Below the pieces are notes generated by a model. It searched no databases. It was not told where the DNA came from and saw nothing but the letters and a program-made list of their open reading frames with translations. This document shows positions 41,412-51,278 of a DNA stretch of 64,000 bases, one piece after another (positions within the stretch are counted from its first letter, which is position 1; every line of letters starts with the position of its first letter). A program made the translations under genes and the position numbers. This DNA comes from Kitagawia praeruptora (lineage: Eukaryota; Streptophyta; Magnoliopsida; Apiales; Apiaceae), in assembly GCA_037693485.1 (NCBI GenBank), contig CM075344.1, forward strand, positions 23,086,501 through 23,150,500, read 5' to 3'.

Positions 41412-41685
41412 CTCCCTCCGTCCCTTTTTAGTTGGTACATTTGCAAAAAAAATTTGTCCCTAAATAGTTGTCACATTCCTTGTTCCAATACATATTTTTA
41501 CCAATTTTTCCATATATACCCCTTATTTCTAATACCAATGTTTGACTTTATATTTAATGCACATACTTATAAGTCATCATTTAATATTAAGATTAAGGGC
41601 AAACATGAAAACAAATTATATAATTAATTCTTTCTTAATATGTGTGTTTTTTGCAAATATACCAACTAAAGAGGGACGGAGGGAG
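41412..41685. mobile_element. Stowaway-type MITE (274 bp)
   Basis: The termini are CTCCCTCCGTCCC and GGGACGGAGGGAG, the signature Stowaway/Tc1-mariner TIR, with TA on both sides (41410-41411 and 41686-41687). Element A has the empty site, AAGATATCTTTTAAGTCTG, with a single TA. Longer inverted similarity includes AGTTGGTA near the left end and ACCAACT near the right end. The MITE plus its TA adds 276 bp, a multiple of three, but stops within it end the reading frame. Confidence 0.95.
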
Positions 41686-41687
41686 TA

Positions 41688-44600
41688 TCTTTTAAGTCTG
41701 TTATGCAGGTTTGGAACACAAGTGTTTTTGGGAAAGGTCTTCCATCAGAAAATCCTCAGATGAGCTTTGAATATGACAATGTTACATACTATGTGACTCC
41801 TGAGATTGTCACTGAAGCCCTACACTTACCATCAATCATTGGTAAGCCTGTATTCAAAGTTCCTGATGCAAAACTTCTTGAGTATGTTGTAAGCTTGGGT
41901 TACAATGGAACGCCAAAGAAGTTTGGAGAGCTCTACAGGACAAAGCTTAAGAAGGAATGGAATTTCTTCTTTGACACTATCAGCAGATGTTTCTTGAATA
42001 AAGTGTCAAACTTTGATGCCTTACCCACAGGTTCAGCCAAAATTGGGTACTCTCTAATTCATGATCTCTCATTTGATTATGGTTCTTTTATACTCAAGGC
42101 ATTAAGTGAAAGAAAAGCAGATAAATGTGGTTATGTTTGCTTTCTTAGATTTTTCCAATTAATTTTCTCTCACTTATGTCCCAATGCTGTTTTTGAGAAT
42201 GATACAATTTTGCCTATATGTAAAATCTCAGAAAACAATATAAAGAGTCTAATCAATTCTGATAAGGCAAATAAGTTTGATGGAACTCCATACATTCCTG
42301 ATGAAGTATGGTCTCTTTTAAGAGAGATAATGCCTATTCAATATGGCCCAGCAACTGGTGCTATGGAACAGGACCTTACACATCCTATTCCTGACACAAG
42401 AACACAACCTAAACACTTATCTAAACAGTCAACCACCTCTGGTGTCTCACAAAAGGCATCAGTTGTAAAATCAAAGAAATCAGCTAGATCTGATGTGTCT
42501 AAGAGGCAATCAGGATCAAAGGATTTCTCCACTCCAACTCACTCTCAAATGAAGTCACAAGGGGGTGAACAAAGGGTTCTTGAAACATCTGGTCTGAATA
42601 AAGAAACAGGAGTGAAGAGGAAAGTTGATCAAGGAGCTATTTCTGATTCTGATTCTGATGATGACACAATGCCTATATCAGTCTTGCTGAAAAAGAAGGA
42701 GATTGATGTTGTTGATACAAGAGAAGTGGCTGTCTCTGAAAAGCCAAAGAAAAGAAGAAGATTAATCAGCAAAGGCAAATTTGTTGATCACACAGAATTT
42801 CTGAATCTTACTGATGTTATGGAAGACAATCCTGATGTTGTTAATCAGGATGGATCATCAGTTCCTGACGCTACTGCTAATCCTGACATCTCTACTCCTG
42901 ATAATTCATCTATGAAGACTGTTGAGATTTCTGATTCTCCAGCATCTGCATCTCCAAAGAGAAGAATTATTGAGATGTCTGTCGATCAAGTAAATGCTAT
43001 TGCTGCTCAGCTGGGTGTTAAACCTTCACCACTTGAAGTAAAAGCTGCTGAAGCAAACGTCTTTCACAGACAGAAGAAACAGAGGACTACTGTGTCATCT
43101 TTGAGAGGATCTAGCCCACAAGAACCTGAACTTCAAAGGAGTTCAGAAGCTATTGCAGATCCAGTCACACAAGAACCATCTACTCAAAGTGTAGGTGCAG
43201 ACTTTTCTGAAGGAATAGTCACACAAGAACCATCTTCTCAAAGGGAAGGTGAAGACAAGAATATTCCTGCCCCACAAGAACCATCTTTTCAAAGTGAAGA
43301 TGTTGGCAAAATCGCATCAGCAGGGGAGTTTCCTGACACTGGTCAATGGGCTTCTGAAATTGAAATTGAACTTGTTAGAAGTCTGGCAGATAAAGCTGTT
43401 CATGATTTGCACATTGTTGAATGTGATAAAGTGATTGCTGACACTGCATTTGAGGGAAGCACACAAGAACCTTTGATTCAAAGTGTTGAAGAAGCTTCAA
43501 AACCTCAGACTACACAAGAACCATCAGTAGCTAATACTGATGCAAGTCATGCTATAGTTGCAGTGGTCAATCCTGATGAAAGTACTACTGATCCACATAT
43601 TCCATTACTTATTGAGCCAATTTCAGCAAGGCCAATGGATTCTTTAACTACTTCATCAGGTAACATCTCTTTCTCTACTTCCTTTACTACTGATAGTATG
43701 ATTACAGATAGACCTGATAAAAGGGATACCTCTATTTGTATGACTTCAGACCACTCTTCTCAGCCACCTCTTATTTCTTCACATTTAATGAGCCAGAACC
43801 TTTCTTGTGAGATTGAGAGTGAACATTTAGAGAAAAAGAAGAGTGATGAGAGGCAGTCTCCTGAACTGGCAAAAGGAGAGGTAGAAAAGAGTGAGAAGTT
43901 ATTAACTTCTAGTGAGGTAGAAGTTGCTATTGAAAGTAACTTAGGTAACATTATGAGAAGTGATGAGATCACTTTAAAAGAAACGAGAGATTTAGGAAAT
44001 GTTACTAATTTTCTTGCAGGGCATCAGGATTCACCAGCTGTATCTACTGGTGTTTTGAAAATGAAAGGTGTTATGCTTCCTGATGACAATGTTGAAAATA
44101 AACTTCCTGAGGCTGGTGGTGGCTCAGATGATGATGATGATCATGCTGATCTTGAAACAAAGCAAATGCAGGCAGCTATAAAAGCAAGCCTTCAATCTAC
44201 TTATGGGTCTTCAAGTAGATACATGCAGTCAATGACTCAAGAAGAATTCAGAGGGGAGTATAGTTCAATTCTTCCTCCTGATACTCGAGCTACAAGGGGA
44301 TATGAATGGGATACAGAATGGAATGTACCGACTGCTGAGATGAATTTTCAAAATGATCTTTTTCATTCTGGTCATATTGCTACGAGGATGCAAACTCCTG
44401 AACTCAAGGCGCTTCTCAAAACAAATGCTCTTCTAGCTAAGGGATTGAAGAGTGAGATTGACTCTATGAAGGCTGTAAATGATAAATTTCAAGCGGGTAT
44501 TCAAACATCTGTTTCTATATCTGCTACTGCTTCTCAAGCACGCCTTCTTGCTGATGATATTAAAGCCCTTGACAAGAGAATGGATTCTAGAATGACTGTC

Positions 44601-46676
44601 TTGGAATCAAAAGTTGATACTATTGATGAAACCCTCAAGCTTATTTTGTCTTTCTTCATTGCGGAAGATACTGATGTCAAAAAGGGGGAGAAGGTAGTCA
44701 AAACAAAATGCTCACCTAATCCAGTTGTACAAAAGGGTGATGATAATTCTGGAAATGATGGTGGTGCTAAGTCACATCATAAAGTTGAAACCTCTGATGC
44801 TGCTTTAGTAACAAAGAGAACTAATACTCAAACTAAGCAGTCAACTCACGTTTCTAGATCTGGAAAGAAGGCAGTGACAACAATGATGCAATCTCAGAAT
44901 CCAAAAGAAGAACAGTTTGTGACACCTGGTCAAACTCTGTCAACCATTCCTGAGGATGATGTGTATGTGGAACAGGATGAAGATGTTGCTAATCTGTTTC
45001 ATGAACTTGACACTGGGGATGGTCGTGTTCTTAAATTATTTCATAAAGACAAAAGAGTTCAACAGTATCATGCTGAGAAAGCACTTGTCTTATCTACTGA
45101 AGAAAATCCAAACATGACTACTGATGAGTTCTTAGAAGAACAGAACAGGATCTTTGAAGAGTTTGCAAAATAGAATGAAGCTCCTGCTGCAAGAAGAGGA
45201 AGAGGCAGAGGAGGAAGATACAGAAGTAGAGGAAGATTATCTGCTCAAACAAGTACAAGGCAAACAAGATCTAGTGGAATCAAATTGAAAAATGTTTCTG
45301 AAAATGAAAAGAAGAAAACTCCACTATCTCTTGCATCAACTCCAGACAACAGATTCAATGCTCCTGAAGAAATTGAAGAGGAGATATTGCCTTTGAAAAG
45401 AAAGAGTAAGGTAGCTGTTCAATCTACTGCATCTAATAAGAAGTCAGTCGTTGGATCAATTCCTGATGTTGTTTCTGATTCTGAAGAGGCTGAAATTTTA
45501 AAAGAACTTAAGATTATGATTCTTAAGGTTGTGGTTGAATTTCACAATGTAGAAGTTTTTGAAGATAAACTGGAGTATGAACAAGAAAACTTCAGAAGAT
45601 TTGAGAAAGAAAGTGAAATCAGAACTAAAGCCAGAGAAGCAGAAAGGATAACAACCAAAGATTACTTAAGAAATGTTCATAGATCAAACAGGAAGTTATG
45701 GTATGATAAAGATAGATCTGTTCCTGAACATCAGCAGGATTATCCAACAAATGAGAAGAAGAAGAGTAAGAAAAAGGAGGAGAATAAGGTTGATTATAAG
45801 AAACCAGTTGTTTTCAAATCAGCTGGACTGATAACAGAGTCTTCTTTGATCAATGAATTACTGATTGTTAAATCAGAGTCTCCTACATTTATTGCTGAAA
45901 GTCCACCAAAATGGGTGAGTATGCAATCTGGTTTGAGAGGATGGGAACCTGGCACTAGAGGAGGAATTGGATATAGTCATGCACTGGTTATTTTCATTGC
46001 ACAAATTGATCAACATGCTCTAGTTGACAAGATTGGGGATGAGTTAACTGTAGATCATCTCTTGAAACTTGAAGCTGTTGCTATCATTGCTGATTGTCAT
46101 GCTGATGCAAAGAAAATAGAAAAGCTGGTGTACTTCATGAAAGATGGAAGTGTGAAGAAGATTCCTATTCATGAATTGTTGTGTAAATCTGCAAAAGAGC
46201 TGAAATATGTTCTGTATCTTCTCAGAAGTAAAAGAATAAATGTTAGTGAAAGAGAAGTTTACCACAATTTGTGTGTCATGATTTACAGGAAGATTAGACA
46301 AAGATTTATGGATGGAGGAACGAGGTATGATGGCAATTATATTCCCATGTACTTGAATTTAAGAGATATAGAGGTTGAAATGAAGAAAGGTACAGCTGTT
46401 AAAGAAGTGTATCTAGGCATGGAACAACTGTCTCTAAATCCAGATGGGAAGGAAATTGCTTATGTGTTGCTAGGTGACTTAGATCTTCCAAGAAGCTCAA
46501 TTCAGAATCTCAGGGCAGCTATCTGTCAGATTAATGAGGAAGATGAAGAACTCAAAAATCTGAAGAAGAAACTGATTCAAATTCTTGAAAGCAAGGAAGA
46601 AGAATTGTTATCAGAATTCTTGAGACTGAATCTGTTTTATCAAAGAATTTCTGAAACTGTTCCTGATGATTTTTAG
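41688..46676 (+). pseudogene. Extra ORF of copia B, main part, with one nonsense codon
   Basis: From VMQVWNTSVFGKG the frame follows the extra ORF of element A to the same C-terminus, RISETVPDDF, with TAG at 46674-46676. A TAG at 45171-45173 replaces the Gln codon in ELAKQNK. Beyond it the RGG box is present and longer than in A (RRGRGRGGRYRSRGR), and the frame is unchanged. Small in-frame indels distinguish it from A, for example DSDSDD and the TTMMQSQNPKEEQF insertion near 44,880. The SQ/QEP repeats, coiled-coil and C-terminal globular region are all retained. Confidence 0.9.
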
Positions 46677-46756
46677 AAGGTATTTTGTTTTGAGTTTTTG
46701 ACATCTTGAATCAAGGAATTTGTGCTTTGTTTTATAAAGAACAAATTGGGGGAGAT

Positions 46757-47257
46757 TGTTAGATATTGATTCAAGTGATGATCAGGATCTGGGTATTACT
46801 GATCAGATACTGATGGTGACGTCATCAGGAATACAATGTCAGTATTGGATTATCATCAGGATTAGCAGCTGGTCAGGATTTCATGAAGATTCTCATCAGA
46901 CCAGAGATCAAGGAAGATTGATATGTCGGTTCCTAATTTGTAGGAATGCAGCTATCATACAAGATATGCATTCAGAGTGATATGTAATTGATTTAGAATA
47001 TCTTGTAATTGATAGTGTAACTGTGTACACTATATAAACACAGTTTAGGTTTTACATTATGTAATCGCTTACACGAGTTATATTGTAACCTAGCAGCTCT
47101 TAAGAACATAATAATTTCTTAAGAGAGTTTTGTAACAGTTTTATATCAGAATTAATAAAGCTGTTATTGATTCATACTTGTGTTATTTGTTTTAAGTCGA
47201 AAATCTTAAACAATTGTATTCAACCCCCCTTCTACAATTGTTATTTACTGGGCAACA
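46757..47257 (+). repeat. 3' LTR of copia B
   Basis: It begins TGTTAGATATTGATTC and ends TTTACTGGGCAACA. It has TGACGTCA at 46817-46824. It differs from the 5' LTR at about four sites, including TTTATT/TTTACT near the end. Confidence 0.9.
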
Positions 47258-47410
47258 GTTATATTCTGTGTTATTTTACAAGATCTCTAATGAAGTCTAT
47301 ATATAACACAAGAAGCTGCCTAACTTTTGCACATATACGTAATCAACTACATCACTATTAGCACTGTAGATCGTAGACTTACTGTAAATCTTCTGACATT
47401 TGACATGAAT

Positions 47411-47655
47411 GCTTTTATTGTTTGATAATAATGTGAATGCTGGGATCCATTGAATTATAACAAATCAAATTGAGACACTTATCATTTTGTATAACTTTAT
47501 ATAACTCTATCATTTTCCTAACAATTTATACTAGTAGGTAACATTTATACTAGTAGGTATATACTATCGTATATGATTATATATTTATAATAATATAATA
47601 AATAAATAAATATAATAATAATAAAAAAAAGAAATATCTTAATAACCAAAAATTG
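47411..47655. other. AT-rich spacer
   Basis: No gene is seen. The part from about 47,570 (TAATATAATAAATAAATAAA) to AATAACCAAAAATTGATAC resembles 60,283-60,325 beyond the Helitron end, so it is one arm of a local duplication. Confidence 0.4.
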
Positions 47656-47790
47656 ATACCTGGTACTTGTCAAGGCGTAAAGACGAGGCTAGGCGACATT
47701 GTTCCGCCTAACCGCCTAGGCGATTATGCGCTCGCCTAGACGACATTAGGCGGATTATACATTTAACTATACATATTTGGTATATTTTAT

Positions 47791-48815
47791 TGTAAAGCAT
47801 AATGTAATGTAATATGTAATAGAGGAAATATATAACTCAACTAGGATAAAAGATAAATAATATTAACTCTATACAGGGATCGTGAAAGTTGAAGAACAGG
47901 CATCAACAAGGATCAAGTCGCTGAAAGAAGTTCATTAACATGATCAAGCCTCAGTGACAGAATAAGATGTATAGATGATTCAGTTGAAAGGCCAAAAGAT
48001 TACAGTATTCTTAAAGACATGATACGAAGACCACGAGTGAATGTTAATCGTCTGTGAACCAGACCAGTTGCACTAGGCGTCAACATCTTCACAAAGGAAT
48101 CGAAGTATCTAACTCAGAAAAACTGTTAAAAAGGTATGATTGAGAGCAGTGTTGATATCCTCCATTTCAGAAGCTGAATATTTAAGGATATCAAAAATAA
48201 AGAGGAAAATGAATAGTAACCGAAATCACTATTCACATGAATAGTAACAGGAATTACTATTCACCGAAATCACTATTCACAGTTACTATTCACGGCTACT
48301 ATTCATATGACGGCTACTATTCATACGACGGCTACTATTCATATGGCGGCTACTATTCATATGGCGGCTACTATTCAAAAAGTGGCTGGAGGGGCCCACG
48401 GGGGTTGTTGGAATAGTACAGCATAGTGACTTTCTAAAATCTATAAATAGGCATGCTGTATTTCATTTCAAAACACACCTCAACACACAACTCTCTCTTC
48501 TCTCTCTTATATCATCTCTGTGTAAGCTGCTAGACAGTCCATCTAGTAGGAAAGCCGGCTTAGCCCGCTTTCAGGAAGTGTCGGATAGAAGGTCCTCGTG
48601 CCTAAACTATCCTTAGGAGTGTTCGAGTTTTTTGAAGCTAATCCGTTGGATTAGAAGTTGTAACACCCCTTGGGTTTTTATCAGTTCAAAGATATTTTCC
48701 CGAACCAATTGTTTTATTTCGATTCAGTTGTTGACCTCATTTTTCACATCTCGAAAATCGAAATATTTTTAAATAACGTATTCAACCCCCCTTCTACGTT
48801 ATTCCGGACCTAACA
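47791..48815 (+). repeat. 5' LTR of copia C
   Basis: It begins TGTAAAGCATAATG and ends CGGACCTAACA. A tandem series of GGCTACTATTCATATG units lies at about 48,290-48,380. A TATAAATA box at 48442-48449 precedes the probable transcription start. Confidence 0.92.
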
Positions 48816-48817
48816 AT

Positions 48818-48829
48818 TGGCGTCAGAGC
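48818..48829 (+). promoter_or_regulatory. Primer binding site of copia C (variant)
   Basis: TGGCGTCAGAGC starts two bases after the LTR. It differs from the usual TGGTATCAGAGC of A and B at two positions. Confidence 0.75.
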
Positions 48830-48869
48830 AAGTTGATCGATATACAGATCAGATCCGGTGTTGTACGTC

Positions 48870-48985
48870 ACTGTTTACAGATACTGTACTGTTCACAAAT
48901 ACGGTACTATTCACATATACGACACTATTCACAAATACGGTACTATTCACAGATACGGTACTATTCACAAATACCGTACTGTTCA
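48870..48985 (+). repeat. Tandem repeats in the copia C leader
   Basis: A unit of about 18 bp, TTCACAAATACGGTACTA with small changes, repeats about six times between the PBS and the gag ATG. The related core CTATTCA also recurs in the LTR. The array stays open in the gag frame for 56 codons upstream of the ATG, but the conserved Gag start makes 49026 the likely initiation site. Confidence 0.75.
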
Positions 48986-49025
48986 TTTTGAGCCACTCTG
49001 TTACTATACAAAAAGCCATACAATC

Positions 49026-51266
49026 ATGACAGAGAAAACACAAACTCCAACAACAAGCAGATATGAATCAATTAGAGTTCCAATACTCAGGGCATCAGAA
49101 TATTCCATATGGAAGGTGAAGATGGAAATGTTTCTGGAGGCTACAGATCCAGAGTACTTAGACAGAATCCATGATGGTCCACATAAGCCTACAAAATTGT
49201 CTGTTGCAGTTGCTGGAGAAGAACAGAAAATGATTCTAAAAGAGAAGAAAGACTACACTCCTGAAGATATCTCCTCTATTAGCAAAGATGCTAAAGTAAG
49301 GCATTTATTACATAACGCCCTTGACAATGTTATGTCTAACAGGGTCATTGGATGCAAAACTGCTAAGGAGATTTGGGATGCTTTGGAAGTCAGATGTCAA
49401 GGAACCAAAGCCATCAAAAAGAACAGGAAAACAATACTCACACAGGAGTACGAGCACTTTGACTCAAATGCTGATGAGTCATTAACAGACATATATGACA
49501 GATTCCTGAAATTGTTGAATGATCTATCACTGGTAGATAAGGAGTATAATCTTGAAGACTCCAATCTGAAATTCTTGTTGGCTCTTCCTGAGAAATGGGA
49601 CTTAAAGGCCACCACCATCAGAGACAATCATGATCTAGAAGACATGTCCCTTGATGAAATCTATGGAATGCTTAAGACTTATGAGCTTGAGATGGAACAA
49701 AGAAGCAAGAGGCATGGAAGCAAGACCAAGTCAATTGCTCTTAAAGCTGAGGAGAAAGCTTCTAAAGAAATTGCTGTGAAAAAGAGTCAATCCAAAGGAA
49801 AGGCTCTTATTACAAAGTCTGATACTGAGTCATCAAATTCTGATGATGACTCAAACTCTGACAATCTCACAGACTCTGATGATGATGGTAGTGATGCTGA
49901 GATGATACAACTTGCAGCCCTAATGGTGAAAGGCTTCAAGAAGATGGCTTACAAGAACTTCAGGAAGGGAAAGAAGTTCACACGAAGAGATTCAAATTTT
50001 GACAAGAAGAATTTCAGAAAAGCTGAGGGAAAGGAAAGCAGGTCTGGGAAAGTCGACAAGTCCAAGATCACATGCTATAATTGTGGTGAGAAAGGACATT
50101 TTGCACCTGAGTGCAAGAGAGCCAAAGCTGATAAAAGTCAAGCTTACATCACAAAGAAGAAGGACTGGGCTGACACTTCAGACTCTGAAGATGAGGTGAT
50201 CTATGCCTTGATGGCAAATGTTGATAGTATCTCTGAAGCTACTGAGACCAAGGTACCTCACTCTATTCTAGCTTTTGATACTACTGATATATCTGAGTTA
50301 AGACTCTTTCTTAAAAACTTGCATGTTAGCTATAGAGATCAGACTTTAGAAAATGAAAGAATAAAATCTGAAAGTCTAGACCTGAGAAAGAGAAATGATT
50401 ATCTAGAATCAGAATTAGTCCAGATGTTAGAAATTCAGAAAGAGAGAGATGATGCTATTTTTGTTAAAAGTGAATTATTGAAAAAGCATGCTTATCTTGA
50501 ATCTGAACTTGCTAAAGAAAGAAACATTCTTAAAATTTGGACTAACTCTGGTAAGAAAACTCAGGATATCATAGACAATGATTGTTGGAAAGAAGGTCTA
50601 GGTTACACTGATAAAAAAAAAACTGTCAACCTAGAAGCTGAGACCTCTAAACCTGTATTTACTGAAAAAGCTGCAAAACCCAAAATTAATCATGTGAGGT
50701 TTGTACCAAAATCTGACAAACCAAAACAGGATAAATCCAAATCAGTAGATATTAGTTCAATGTCTCAGAAACAGCTTAAACACAAGCAGAAGGAGTTAAA
50801 AAGAATAAACAAGGTAAAAGAACCTAGGAAAAATAGAAATGGAAAGGTAGGCATCAGTAAAAGCAATAACTATATGCCTATTCCCAATGCTCCTAGGAAG
50901 AAATGTTATAACTGTGGAAGTCCTAACCATCTTGCTGCTTTTTGCAGGAAGAATAAAAATATAAACTCTATACCTCCTAAGTCAGGAGTTAAGAGTGGTT
51001 CAGTTAGGTTTAAGCCACAGAATCCTTGTTTTCACTGTGGCAGTATTTGGCATTCTATTTATACATGCAAAGAGTATCATAAGTTGTATTATGATTATTA
51101 TGAACTTAAACCCTCTTTGAATAAATTCAAGATTAATTCTACATGTATAAATTCTGATAAAAAGAATGTTAGCACAAACTCTGATAAGACTTCTGCTGCA
51201 AAAGCTAACAAACTTAATAAGACCAAAGGATCCAAGCAAGTCTGGGTCCTTAAAACTAATCATTAG
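49026..51266 (+). CDS. Gag of copia C (746 residues)
   Basis: ATG 49026 (MTEKTQTPTTSRYESIRVPI) aligns with the Gag starts of A and B. Capsid features include ASEYSIWKVKMEMFLEATDP, SNRVIGCKTAKEIWDALE and LTDIYDRFLKLLNDLSLVDK. The first CCHC knuckle is CYNCGEKGHFAPEC (about residue 350). The others are CYNCGSPNHLAAFC (about 627) and CFHCGSIWHSIYTC (about 668). Between them is a charged helical stretch with NDYLESELVQMLEIQKERDD. The protein ends KQVWVLKTNH at a TAG (51264-51266). A second in-frame stop, TGA at 51276-51278, precedes pol, which is in the same frame. Confidence 0.93.
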   Translation: MTEKTQTPTTSRYESIRVPILRASEYSIWKVKMEMFLEATDPEYLDRIHDGPHKPTKLSVAVAGEEQKMILKEKKDYTPEDISSISKDAKVRHLLHNALDNVMSNRVIGCKTAKEIWDALEVRCQGTKAIKKNRKTILTQEYEHFDSNADESLTDIYDRFLKLLNDLSLVDKEYNLEDSNLKFLLALPEKWDLKATTIRDNHDLEDMSLDEIYGMLKTYELEMEQRSKRHGSKTKSIALKAEEKASKEIAVKKSQSKGKALITKSDTESSNSDDDSNSDNLTDSDDDGSDAEMIQLAALMVKGFKKMAYKNFRKGKKFTRRDSNFDKKNFRKAEGKESRSGKVDKSKITCYNCGEKGHFAPECKRAKADKSQAYITKKKDWADTSDSEDEVIYALMANVDSISEATETKVPHSILAFDTTDISELRLFLKNLHVSYRDQTLENERIKSESLDLRKRNDYLESELVQMLEIQKERDDAIFVKSELLKKHAYLESELAKERNILKIWTNSGKKTQDIIDNDCWKEGLGYTDKKKTVNLEAETSKPVFTEKAAKPKINHVRFVPKSDKPKQDKSKSVDISSMSQKQLKHKQKELKRINKVKEPRKNRNGKVGISKSNNYMPIPNAPRKKCYNCGSPNHLAAFCRKNKNINSIPPKSGVKSGSVRFKPQNPCFHCGSIWHSIYTCKEYHKLYYDYYELKPSLNKFKINSTCINSDKKNVSTNSDKTSAAKANKLNKTKGSKQVWVLKTNH

Positions 51267-51278
51267 TGGTTTTTGTGA

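Larger units (their letters stand above)
36963..47257 (+). mobile_element. Copia element B, 10.3 kb, defective relative of A
   Basis: LTRs of 501 bp (36963-37463 and 46757-47257) differ at only a few positions. The TSD gttat is at 36958-36962 and 47258-47262. The sequence closely follows element A, with PBS TGGTATCAGAGC at 37466-37477 and PPT CAAATTGGGGGAGAT at 46742-46756. Three lesions stand out: a nonsense codon in gag, a deletion that removes all of RT and RNase H, and a nonsense codon in the extra ORF. A Stowaway MITE has also inserted. B therefore cannot have moved by its own RT if the deletion preceded its insertion. Confidence 0.93.
36089..47405. mobile_element. Small TRIM-like LTR element split by copia B
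   Basis: LTR-like repeats lie at 36089-36303 and at 36901-36962 plus 47263-47405. They share about 190 bp, TGCTAAGGAATGAACAACAG through ATTTGACA. A TSD, tgaat, is found at 36084-36088 and 47406-47410. The first ~25 bp of the second LTR differ from the first (TGAACTATTTAA versus TGTTAAAATATAAG). Without copia B the element is about 1 kb, with a 597-bp noncoding interior, so it must be mobilised in trans. No convincing PBS is visible. A purine-rich GAGTGAGTGGGCG on the minus strand next to 36,303 may be a PPT, which would put the element on the minus strand. Confidence 0.65.

Noticed and set aside
48858..49025. Upstream extension of Gag in copia C
   Set aside because: The extension is a translation of the tandem leader repeats. 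The start at 49026 matches the Gag starts of A and B.
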